A stretch of DNA of 19,482 nt from Thermoprotei archaeon (GTDB lineage Archaea; Thermoproteota; Thermoprotei; Thermofilales; Thermofilaceae), in assembly GCA_003649495.1 (NCBI GenBank), contig QMRZ01000012.1, forward strand, positions 1 through 19,482, in the 5' to 3' direction. Positions 13,698 to 19,482 of the stretch are shown one piece after another. The notes beneath the pieces were generated by a model that worked only from the letters and a program-made list of their open reading frames with translations, ran no database searches and was not told where the DNA came from. Position numbers and translations under genes: made by a program. Position 1 is the stretch's first letter, and the number at the start of each line of letters is the position of its first letter.

Positions 13698-14528
13698 CTA
13701 GCCGCCATAGCGCCTCGACCTCCTCTGGTACACCCTTATGGCCCTGTACAGGTCTATCTTCCTGAACTCGGGCCAGTAGACGTCGAGGAACACGAGCTCC
13801 GAGTACGCTATCTGCCAGAGGAGGAAGTTGCTTATCCTGACCTCCCCGCTAGTCCTTATCACCAGGTCGGGGTAGGGGTTGGGGAGGTGAGCTGTCTGGA
13901 GGTACTTCTCGAAGAGCTCCTCATCCACATCCTCAAGCCTCACCTTCCCGCTCACCACATCCCGTGCAAGCCTCTTGGCGGCCTCCACTATCTCGGCCCT
14001 CCCCCCGTAGGCGACTGCTATGTTCAGGTACCTCTCGCTGAATCCCTCGGTCCTCTCCTCAAGCTCCCGCAGCGCGGACGCCACATCGGGGGGGAGGAGG
14101 TGGAGGAGCCCCAACGTCTTTACCCGCACCCTCCTCCTCACCAGCTCGCCCTCCTCAAGCTCCCTCCTCAGGTACTTCCTCAGGATGTTGAGCACTGCGC
14201 GCACCTCCTCAGGCCTACGCCTCCTCAAGTTCTCAGTGGAGAGGACGTAGAGGGTGACGGTCCTGATGCCTATATCGTAGCACCACTTCAGCATCTCCTC
14301 GACGCGGCGAGCCCCCTCCTCATAGCCGAGCTCGGGCGGCAGGCCCGCCTCCCTGGCCCACCTCCTGTTGCCATCAAGTATCACGGCTATGTGCGAGGGT
14401 ATCCTGGATCCCCTCACCTCGGCCTCGAGGATCTTCTCATAGAGCTTGTAGATGCCCAGGGCCGAGGCCACCCTCCTCAGCAGCCTGGCATACCGCGGCA
14501 AGCCCACCACCGGCGTCAGATTTATCAT
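13698..14528 (-). CDS. uppS: Cis-prenyltransferase (polyprenyl diphosphate synthase, UppS family)
   Basis: 276 residues. The catalytic Asp and diphosphate loop are in HIAVILDGNRRWA (D52, N54, R55, R56, W57), LSTEN is at 97-101, and the C-terminal signature is RTSGEVRISNF (225-235), with a conserved Glu at 244 (AYSELVFLDVYWPEF). The enzyme condenses isopentenyl diphosphate in cis onto an allylic primer to make long polyprenyl diphosphates, the precursors of dolichol-type carriers for archaeal N-glycosylation. It is about 20-30 residues longer than bacterial UppS, from an N-terminal basic extension (about 1-44). ATG 14528 is the only good start. A TATA at 14572-14579 gives a leader of about 20 nt. 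It is divergent from the small membrane protein with interleaved promoters. Confidence 0.94.
   Translation of the reverse strand: MINLTPVVGLPRYARLLRRVASALGIYKLYEKILEAEVRGSRIPSHIAVILDGNRRWAREAGLPPELGYEEGARRVEEMLKWCYDIGIRTVTLYVLSTENLRRRRPEEVRAVLNILRKYLRRELEEGELVRRRVRVKTLGLLHLLPPDVASALRELEERTEGFSERYLNIAVAYGGRAEIVEAAKRLARDVVSGKVRLEDVDEELFEKYLQTAHLPNPYPDLVIRTSGEVRISNFLLWQIAYSELVFLDVYWPEFRKIDLYRAIRVYQRRSRRYGG
14520..14526 (+). promoter_or_regulatory. TATA box of the small membrane protein gene
   Basis: ATTTATC is centred 26-27 nt before the in-frame GTG at 14550. It lies over the first codons of the divergent cis-prenyltransferase gene. It argues against the ATG at 14532, which would be only about 9 nt from the box. 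Confidence 0.5.
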
Positions 14529-14549
14529 TACATGTCCGCCTTCGCTTTT

Positions 14550-14846
14550 GTGAATGATCGGGAGCTGGGGCTTATAATAATGATCGCCTCTCTCGGCTTC
14601 GGCGCTCTCTATGCCGCCTCATTCCTCATCTGGGTGACTGAGGTCACATCCCTTTTTAAACACCCCTGGAGCTGGTGGGTGATAGCCCTCCCGATAGCCG
14701 CTATAGTGGCCTTCACGGTATTCTTCGTCGCGTGGATAGGGTGGGTCATGTTCTCCGCCTCCCCCAGCAAGAGAGAGGAGCTGCTGAAGGGAGGCGAGGC
14801 GCGCCCCAGGGGGCTGGAGAGCTCCCCGAGGCCTGGCGCTAGCTGA
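14550..14846 (+). CDS. Small two-helix membrane protein of unknown function
   Basis: 98 residues from GTG 14550 (MNDRELGLIIMIASLGFG after start decoding), chosen because a TATA box lies 26 nt upstream. The ATG at 14532 would give 104 residues. Two membrane helices are clear: about 6-30 (LGLIIMIASLGFGALYAASF) and 43-68 (WWVIALPIAAIVAFTVFFVAW). They are joined by a short loop with SLFKHPWSWW. The cytoplasmic-looking tail is charged (SKREELLKGGEARPRG). The segment is also covered by a very long frame open from 13221, but everything upstream of 14532 in that frame is antisense to the prenyltransferase. I do not recognise the family. It is convergent with the TIM-barrel gene, 7 bp apart. Confidence 0.7.
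   Translation: MNDRELGLIIMIASLGFGALYAASFLIWVTEVTSLFKHPWSWWVIALPIAAIVAFTVFFVAWIGWVMFSASPSKREELLKGGEARPRGLESSPRPGAS
14572..14579 (-). promoter_or_regulatory. TATA box of the cis-prenyltransferase gene
   Basis: TATTATAA on the minus strand predicts transcription start near 14548 and a leader of about 20 nt before ATG 14528. The box lies within the first ten codons of the divergent membrane protein gene. Confidence 0.5.
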
Positions 14847-14853
14847 GGCTCCC

Positions 14854-15588
14854 TCACTTAAGCTTCTCGATGAGTGAGTATAGGTACTGGCTCAGGAGCT
14901 CGTAGTCGTACTTCACAAGCCTCGGGGGGAGCTCGAGCCCAAAGCTCTCATAGTCAATCACGAAGTAGCTGTCGTAGCCGTGCTCCAGGAGCTCCTTAAC
15001 CACCCTGAATGGGTTTATCACGCCCTCTGAGCTCGAAAGCCTCACCGCCCCTCCCTCAGGCGTGAAGTTCGCCAATTTTACTGCTACCACCTGGCCCAGG
15101 TGGGTCAGCGTTAGGGCCACTAGCTCCTCGGTGGTGGATGCGGGGGATGGGGCTATAGACAGCTTGAAGACCCCGCCCAGGTACTCGTACATCGCGTCCA
15201 CCGCCTTGGCGAGGACCTCCCTGGAGGGCTCGAGGGCTATGTACTTGGCATAGGTGGCTCCCAGCCTGAAGAAGTCGCTCATGACATCCACCAGCTGGCT
15301 CAGCCACTCACTCCTCACGGGCAACACCACGTAGCGAGCGCCTAGCTCGTCAGCCATTATCAGGAGCCTCTCGAACTCCTCGTTCAGCAGCTCTCTCACG
15401 TTGCCAACCGGCTTCACGGCTAGCGCGCTGAGCCCCTCATCGAGGAGTGGGTCGACCACCTCAGCTAGGCTCATCTCGACTAGCCTCTCCGACGGTATCC
15501 TGAGCTCGAGGGGCATGACCCTCGATATCTCCCTAATCCTCTCCAGGGACTCCCGTGACCCGTCGAATAGCGCGCTGTAGCACAGCAT
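14854..15588 (-). CDS. Xylose isomerase/AP endonuclease-like TIM-barrel protein
   Basis: 244 residues, the usual size or slightly short. Alternating strand-helix units fit a TIM barrel of the AP endonuclease 2/sugar isomerase-epimerase superfamily: ELGARYVVLPVRSEW, YAKYIALEPSREVLAKAVDAM (the position where family members carry the metal Glu, here E124 by count), VVAVKLANFT, and the last strand with GYDSYFVIDYESFGL, where the family has a Gly-[x]-Glu ending. His and other metal ligands usual for the family are not obvious, so activity is uncertain. Substrate unknown. ATG 15588 follows a strong AGGGAGGAG. It is divergent from the membrane-anchored regulator, with a TATA between them (15622-15627). 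Confidence 0.65.
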   Translation of the reverse strand: MLCYSALFDGSRESLERIREISRVMPLELRIPSERLVEMSLAEVVDPLLDEGLSALAVKPVGNVRELLNEEFERLLIMADELGARYVVLPVRSEWLSQLVDVMSDFFRLGATYAKYIALEPSREVLAKAVDAMYEYLGGVFKLSIAPSPASTTEELVALTLTHLGQVVAVKLANFTPEGGAVRLSSSEGVINPFRVVKELLEHGYDSYFVIDYESFGLELPPRLVKYDYELLSQYLYSLIEKLK

Positions 15589-15621
15589 CTCCTCCCTCGA
15601 GTTTCCTCCGAGTGGAGCACC

Positions 15622-15627
15622 TATATC
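15622..15627. promoter_or_regulatory. TATA-like element between TIM-barrel and regulator genes
   Basis: CTATATCC/GGATATAG is nearly symmetric. On the minus strand it predicts a start near 15597, giving the TIM-barrel gene a 9-nt leader made up of its Shine-Dalgarno. On the plus strand it predicts a start near 15651, so a regulator start at 15635 would lie upstream of the transcript. Confidence 0.4.
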
Positions 15628-15691
15628 CTTTTACGTGAGCAGCCCCCAGTGGAAGACAGCCTTAAGAGAGGGGGTTGGCGACGTTATCCCG

Positions 15692-16585
15692 ATGTCCTCG
15701 GGCGGCAACAGCGATTCACCCGACCTGGAGCACGTATACTCCATCCTGGGGAACCCCGTTAAGCGCCGGCTGGTGATGCTCCTCGGCGAGAGAGGCCCGA
15801 TGACATTCTCAGAGCTGAAGCGGGCGCTCAAGGTCAGCGTGGGGACCCTCTACTACAACCTCGATGGACTGAGGGGGTTCATCACGAGGGATGAGGCCCG
15901 TAGGTACCTGCTGACGGAGGAGGGCATGGCACTGTACAGGGCCCTGAGGGAGGGGAGCGAGATAATAAGGAGCGCCTTCGCCAGGCGCGGGCGCTTGAAG
16001 AGGATATTCGATGACTACGTACTCTCCATACTAGTGCCCCAGCAGCTGGTGGCAGTGTTGTACAGGGATAACCCGCTGAGCCTAGCCGTCCTAGCAACGT
16101 GCGTGATCCTGGGCTCGCTCTCGACCCTCATCTCCAGGCTGCCCCTCAAGCTACTCGAGGTGGAGCAGATCCCCCTCCTCTCGCCCAGGCTTATAGGGGG
16201 GATCCTGGTGCCCCCCACCCCCCTGCTGCTAGCCGAGTACCTGGTCAGCCTGCTGGCAGTGCTCGCCCTGACCTACGCGATAGCGCGCCTAATCATCGGG
16301 AGGGCGCCCCTGACCCCCGGATTCGTAGCTGCGCTCGCCCTGGCGTACGTGCCCCTCTACGCCTACATGGCGGTGCACTTCGCGGTCACTGGGTACTCCT
16401 ACCCCCTCGTGCCCAGGCACGTCATGATGGGGCTAGCCCTGCTGTTCCGCCTCCTCCAGGTAGCGACGCTCGGCCTCATCACAGCAGCCGTCTCAGTGTT
16501 CTGCGACACATCTAGGGAGAGGGGCTTCCTCGTGGCAGCCCTCCTCCTCTACGTGAGCTTCCTGCTGAAGCCGTTCCTGCCGTAG
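15692..16585 (+). CDS. Membrane-anchored winged-helix transcriptional regulator
   Basis: 297 residues from ATG 15692; a GTG at 15635 would add 19 residues but lies too close to the TATA. Residues 12-90 form an ArsR-like winged helix: VYSILGNPVKRRLVMLLGE, MTFSELKRALKVSVGTLYYN (recognition helix region), then FITRDEARRYLLTEEGMALY as wing and last helix. About five membrane helices follow (128-148, 179-202, 210-232, 243-270, 278-295), ending KPFLP. The DNA-binding domain is thus tethered to the membrane, a layout known for many archaeal one-component regulators and suited to sensing membrane or lipid state. The helical region loosely resembles a Yip1-type bundle. Target genes are unknown; the divergent TIM-barrel gene is the nearest candidate. 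Confidence 0.82.
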   Translation: MSSGGNSDSPDLEHVYSILGNPVKRRLVMLLGERGPMTFSELKRALKVSVGTLYYNLDGLRGFITRDEARRYLLTEEGMALYRALREGSEIIRSAFARRGRLKRIFDDYVLSILVPQQLVAVLYRDNPLSLAVLATCVILGSLSTLISRLPLKLLEVEQIPLLSPRLIGGILVPPTPLLLAEYLVSLLAVLALTYAIARLIIGRAPLTPGFVAALALAYVPLYAYMAVHFAVTGYSYPLVPRHVMMGLALLFRLLQVATLGLITAAVSVFCDTSRERGFLVAALLLYVSFLLKPFLP

Positions 16586-16613
16586 GTGGGATATTGAACA
16601 GCTGCTTGAACAG

Positions 16614-17924
16614 ATGGGGAGGATGGAGGGAGACGCGCTGACTCCGACCTCGTTCCGCCTGGCGACGATAACTCTGGAGCTAGTTGAGAGGAGGGGGCTA
16701 TCCCTGGAGGCGGCGTTCAGAGAGGCTCTGAGGAAGGTTGGGAGGAGGGAGGAGGGCGCGCTAAGGCTCGCCAGGGAGGCGCTGAGGAGATTCGCTGAGG
16801 CCGACCTCCTACTTAGAGCTCACGGGCTAGCTGGCATCCCGCTCAGGAGGCGCTGTGCCTTCAGGGTGGCGTACGCCGCGCTGGCGGCTGGCGCGTGGCC
16901 TGTGGAGAGCATCAGAGCCCTCGGGGGAGGCCTGCTCAGCGGCAGGCTGAGAGCACTCCTCAGTAGGCGGGGCCTAGAGGAGGCTCGGGAGCTGGCCTCA
17001 CGCCTCCCACCCGAGGAGAGGCTGGCGGTTGAGAACTCCTTCCCGCCATGGCTCGTGAAGAGGCTCGTTAGGAGGCTAGGCCTGAGGGAGGCTGAGAGGC
17101 TAGTCAAGGCGTGTGCCAGGAGGGTGCTATGGGTCAGGGTGAATACGCTTAAGGCCAGGAGGGGCGAGGTGTTGTCACGGCTCAGGCGCTACGCCACAGT
17201 GAGGGAGGACAGGGACTTCCCAGAGCTCGTCGAGCTAGTCGGCCTGGATGAGCTGCCCCCGGAGCTGCTGAAGATGATGGAGAGGGGGCTGATAGTGCCC
17301 CAGGATAAGGGGAGCGTCGCAGTCGTCCACGCCCTCGAGCCGCGAGGGGAGCTGCTGGTGCTAGATGCCGCTGCAGCGCCAGGCGTCAAGACATCACTAA
17401 TTCAACAGCTATCGTCCAACGCCGCCGAGGTAGTCGCTGTCGATGTATCAGGCCGCAGAGTCAAGGCCATGGCTTCGCTGCTCTCCAGGCTCGGCGTGAG
17501 GGGGGTCCACATAGTGTGGGGGGACTCCAGGCTCATGGCCTATTCGAGGCGCTACGACAGGGTGCTGCTGGACGCGCCCTGCACCAACACGGGCGCCATA
17601 GCCAGCGACCCCTCCCTCAGGCTCTCGCTGTGGAGGGAGCCCAGGGTTAGGGACTACGTGGCGCTTCAGGCGGCGCTACTCGAGAACTCGCTCAAGCACC
17701 TCAAGCGGGGAGGCTTACTCGTGTACTCCACCTGCTCCCTCCTGGAGGAGGAGGGGGAGGAGGTGGTGGAGCCCTGGCTGTCCCTCAGCTACTCGCTCAG
17801 CCCTGAGGGGGTGATCGGCGAGCCGGGCTACAGGGGCTTCAGGTGCAGCAGCCACGTTAGGAGGCTGTACCCCCACCGCCACAGGACTACTGGCTTCTTC
17901 ATAGCTAGGTTCACGCAAGAGTAA
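16614..17924 (+). CDS. NSUN/RsmB-type RNA cytosine-C5 methyltransferase
   Basis: 436 residues from ATG 16614; ATG 16623 (three codons later) fits a TATA-like GATATT at 16589-16594 slightly better. The N-terminal 1-130 is helical and NusB-like. The RNA-binding QDKGS is at 230-234, and SAM motif I is DAAAAPGVKT (251-260). The catalytic pair is present: motif IV DAPC (C323) and motif VI STC (C374). The protein ends with a YPHRHRTTGFFIARF core typical of the family. It methylates C5 of a cytosine in tRNA or rRNA; the position cannot be told. Motif I has Val where most members have Gly (PGGKT). The THUMP-SPOUT gene follows 28 bp downstream, so the two may form one RNA-modification operon. Confidence 0.92.
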   Translation: MGRMEGDALTPTSFRLATITLELVERRGLSLEAAFREALRKVGRREEGALRLAREALRRFAEADLLLRAHGLAGIPLRRRCAFRVAYAALAAGAWPVESIRALGGGLLSGRLRALLSRRGLEEARELASRLPPEERLAVENSFPPWLVKRLVRRLGLREAERLVKACARRVLWVRVNTLKARRGEVLSRLRRYATVREDRDFPELVELVGLDELPPELLKMMERGLIVPQDKGSVAVVHALEPRGELLVLDAAAAPGVKTSLIQQLSSNAAEVVAVDVSGRRVKAMASLLSRLGVRGVHIVWGDSRLMAYSRRYDRVLLDAPCTNTGAIASDPSLRLSLWREPRVRDYVALQAALLENSLKHLKRGGLLVYSTCSLLEEEGEEVVEPWLSLSYSLSPEGVIGEPGYRGFRCSSHVRRLYPHRHRTTGFFIARFTQE

Positions 17925-17952
17925 TATCGGGAGGAAGCCCCAGTTGCACGCG

Positions 17953-19014
17953 ATGGCTGGCTGGACTATACTCCTAAAGACTCCCCGAGGCCTGGAGAGG
18001 GTCGCGGCCTCGCGGGCAGAGGAGCTGCTGGGGGAGGGCGTGAGGGCCGTCCCAGCTCCGGGCGGCGCCCTGGGGCTAGTAGTCCTCGAGGGGCCTGGCG
18101 ACGCAGAGGAGGCTAGGAGGCGGCTGGAGGAGGAGCTCATGGAGGCGGAGAAGATACTGCCCGTGGAGGCGCGCGTCTCAGCCACGCTAGAGGAGATATG
18201 TAGGGCCGCTGCTGAGGCCGCCGTCAAGCACTTGAAGCCCGGGGAGACGTTCGCCGTGAGGACCACTAGGCGGGGCCGCCACCCCTTCACCAGCATAGAT
18301 GTGAACGTGAGAGCTGGCGCCTGCATACAGGAGGCCACCGGCAACCCCGTGAACCTGGACTACCCGGACAAGATAGTGTGGGTGGAGATAGTGGGTAGCG
18401 AGGCCTTCATATCGGTGACTGACGGCGGGGTGGAGAGGAAGAAGACGTACCCTGGTAAGCCCGATGTCACCGCCCTGCTGGCCAAGATCTCGGTGGCCCA
18501 GGTCCCCTACACGGGGGACTTGAGGGGGGCCAGGAAGGTGGGCGAGAGGATAGGCAGAGCCGCCCAGACGTTCGAGCTGAGGGAGCTCGTGATAGCCCCC
18601 TTCAAGCCCGTTGACGCGGCTGAGCTGGCGGAGTTCATAAGGGGGGTCATGGAGGGCGTGAAGTCCAGGTACGAGATACAGCTCAGGGCCTACGGCCGCA
18701 GGGTGCGGCGAGTCAAGGTCGTGGTGCAGGACTTGTACCAGTTCGTCAGGGATAGGAGGGGCGAGCCGATAATAGCCACTTCCACGAGGGGGAGGGTAGT
18801 GGCTGAACTCGCCGAGCAGATAAGGAGGGTCTTCGAGGAGCACGATAGGGTGAACGTCCTCATAGGCGCTAGGGAGGGGCTCCCGACAGGCCTGTTCAGG
18901 TACGCCACGATGGTGGTCGACGTGGCTCCGGGCGTGACCCTGGCGACCGACGTAGCCCTCTCCAGCTGTATAGTCGCACTAGTGGACGCGGCCCTCACAG
19001 TCGCTAAAAGCTGA
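17953..19014 (+). CDS. THUMP domain-containing SPOUT-family RNA methylase
   Basis: 353 residues from ATG 17953, which has a TATA-like TAATAT 27-29 nt upstream; a TTG at 17944 with GGGAGG before it is an alternative. The N-terminal half (about 1-165) carries a THUMP RNA-binding domain, with LLKTPRGLERVAASRAEELL, then GETFAVRTTRRGRHPFTSID and ITD-type strands ending EAFISVTDGG. The C-terminal half ends with VLIGAREGLPTGLFRYATMV and VAPGVTLATDVALSSC, which resemble the knotted SAM-binding region of SPOUT methylases. The family is archaeal, binds structured RNA and is probably a tRNA or rRNA methylase; the target is not known to me. It follows the NSUN gene by 28 bp. The substrate assignment is inference. 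Confidence 0.85.
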   Translation: MAGWTILLKTPRGLERVAASRAEELLGEGVRAVPAPGGALGLVVLEGPGDAEEARRRLEEELMEAEKILPVEARVSATLEEICRAAAEAAVKHLKPGETFAVRTTRRGRHPFTSIDVNVRAGACIQEATGNPVNLDYPDKIVWVEIVGSEAFISVTDGGVERKKTYPGKPDVTALLAKISVAQVPYTGDLRGARKVGERIGRAAQTFELRELVIAPFKPVDAAELAEFIRGVMEGVKSRYEIQLRAYGRRVRRVKVVVQDLYQFVRDRRGEPIIATSTRGRVVAELAEQIRRVFEEHDRVNVLIGAREGLPTGLFRYATMVVDVAPGVTLATDVALSSCIVALVDAALTVAKS

Positions 19015-19036
19015 GGATCTCCAGCGTGAGATGGAG

Positions 19037-19041
19037 AAAAA
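19037..19041 (-). terminator. T5 tract behind the DUF35 gene
   Basis: On the minus strand the stop TAG at 19047-19049 is followed after 5 nt by TTTTT and then a pyrimidine run (CTCC). Pyrimidine tracts end transcription in many archaea. It sits in the 32-bp convergent gap after the THUMP-SPOUT stop. Confidence 0.35.
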
Positions 19042-19046
19042 GCTGG

Positions 19047-19451
19047 CTACTCGACGGGCCTGAACTTCAAGCCGTACTCTATCACGCCATCTGGCCCCTG
19101 TTCCCTGTACCTCCTCAGGACAGCCTCTACCTCCATCCCGACCTCGACCTCGCCTGGCTCGACGTCAGTCAGCTGGGCTAAGACCCTGGCCCCGCCCTCG
19201 AGCTCCACTACGGCTATGACGTACGGCTCCAAGCCCTTGAACTCGGAGGGCGGGTGCCTTATCACCGTGTAGCTAATGACCTTACCCCTCCTCGGCAGCT
19301 CGACCTCCTCCAGGCCCTCGTGGCCGCAGTAGGGGCAGACCAGCCTGTGGGGGTAGACCAGGCTGCCACACGCTGGGCACTTCCCCCCCACCAGCCTGTA
19401 CCTCTTCAAGCGCTCCCTCCACGCCCTCGGGACGCTCCTCGCCCACACCAT
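19047..19451 (-). CDS. Zinc-ribbon OB-fold protein (DUF35 family)
   Basis: 134 residues. An N-terminal helix (about 1-20) leads to a rubredoxin-like zinc ribbon with C25, C28, C39 and C42 (GGKCPACG, VCPYCG), then an OB fold with GKVISYTVIRHPPSEFKGLEPYVI split by strands, and LAQLTDVEPGEVEVGMEVEAV. This is the usual DUF35 build and length. In archaea these proteins form a complex with acetyl-CoA acetyltransferase and HMG-CoA synthase in the mevalonate pathway, holding a shared CoA site. The ORF ending 1 nt upstream (19453) has a tail that fits a thiolase, which supports that role. The ATG at 19451 follows a strong Shine-Dalgarno, GGAGGGTGAG. The mevalonate role is inference from the neighbour and family. 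Confidence 0.88.
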   Translation of the reverse strand: MVWARSVPRAWRERLKRYRLVGGKCPACGSLVYPHRLVCPYCGHEGLEEVELPRRGKVISYTVIRHPPSEFKGLEPYVIAVVELEGGARVLAQLTDVEPGEVEVGMEVEAVLRRYREQGPDGVIEYGLKFRPVE

Positions 19452-19452
19452 C

Positions 19453-19482
19453 TCATCTCACCCTCCTAAACACGTGCACTAC
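19453..19482 (-). CDS. C-terminal nine codons of an upstream ORF, perhaps acetyl-CoA acetyltransferase
   Basis: The minus strand enters the window with an open frame reading VVHVFRRVR, then TGA at 19453-19455, 1 nt before the DUF35 start. Archaeal thiolase-like proteins often end in a hydrophobic VVH-type strand with basic residues, and they commonly precede DUF35 genes. The tail is too short for firm assignment. Confidence 0.4.
   Translation of the reverse strand, partial: VVHVFRRVR

Noticed and set aside
13221..14846. A 541-codon open frame on the plus strand
   Set aside because: Everything before about 14532 is antisense to the cis-prenyltransferase and coiled-coil genes, with low-complexity Ser/Leu and Pro/His content. 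Only the last 98-104 codons are a real gene.
18187..18843. Long minus-strand frame within the THUMP-SPOUT gene
   Set aside because: It is a codon-bias shadow of the real gene, rich in His/Pro/Leu with no start signal. The same holds for 17715-18344 and 3703-4098.
1..19482. CRISPR array, insertion sequence, integrase or toxin-antitoxin pair
   Set aside because: No regular direct-repeat spacing, transposase motif, terminal inverted repeats or toxin-like gene pairs were seen anywhere in the window.

Overview
The window reads as a compact, GC-rich chromosome segment from a hyperthermophilic archaeon of the Thermoproteota (crenarchaeal) type. The evidence is the eukaryote-like ribosomal proteins P1/L12 and S25e, an archaeal-type AsnRS, a THUMP-SPOUT RNA methylase, an Lhr-type helicase and a short-intron tRNA. 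Many starts are GTG or leaderless with a TATA box about 25 nt upstream. Gene ends often overlap, and purine-rich codons such as AGG, GAG and ATA are common. I cannot name the genus. The segment looks like ordinary chromosomal core plus poorly characterised lineage genes; I see no IS element, CRISPR array, integrase or att site.

Layout, left to right. 0-1.5 kb: the C-terminus of a polyprenol/diacylglycerol kinase-like membrane protein (+) meets a metallophosphoesterase with a zinc ribbon (-). 1.5-1.9 kb: a divergent non-coding region holding a very GC-rich hairpin island. 1.9-3.1 kb: a membrane glycosyltransferase (+) and tRNA-Thr(CGT) with an 18-nt intron (-). 3.1-5.4 kb: AsnRS (-), divergent from an NPPY-type methyltransferase and ribosomal protein P1 (+). 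5.4-9.1 kb: a four-helix membrane protein and an Lhr-type helicase (-). 9.1-9.37 kb: no intact gene, possibly a decayed short ORF. 9.37-10.5 kb: a PqqD-like protein and a protein with two putative winged helices (+). 10.5-14.5 kb: a minus-strand run of cis-prenyltransferase, coiled-coil protein, a large secreted propeller/PEGA/thioredoxin protein and S25e. 14.5-16.6 kb: a small two-helix membrane protein (+), a TIM-barrel protein (-) and a membrane-anchored winged-helix regulator (+). 16.6-19.0 kb: two RNA-modification enzymes in tandem, NSUN-type and THUMP-SPOUT (+). Right edge: a DUF35 zinc-ribbon/OB protein (-) directly behind the tail of what may be a thiolase.

Themes. Translation and RNA modification dominate: AsnRS, tRNA-Thr, P1, S25e, an NPPY methyltransferase that may act on the release factor, a C5-cytosine methylase and THUMP-SPOUT. 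A second theme is the cell surface and polyprenyl lipid: a polyprenol-kinase-like protein, a cis-prenyltransferase, a glycosyltransferase, and a secreted disulfide/thioredoxin protein rich in N-glycosylation sequons. The most unusual item is the 780-residue secreted protein (10869-13211) translationally coupled to a coiled-coil protein. The GC-rich island at 1763-1852 is the best candidate for an unannotated RNA.
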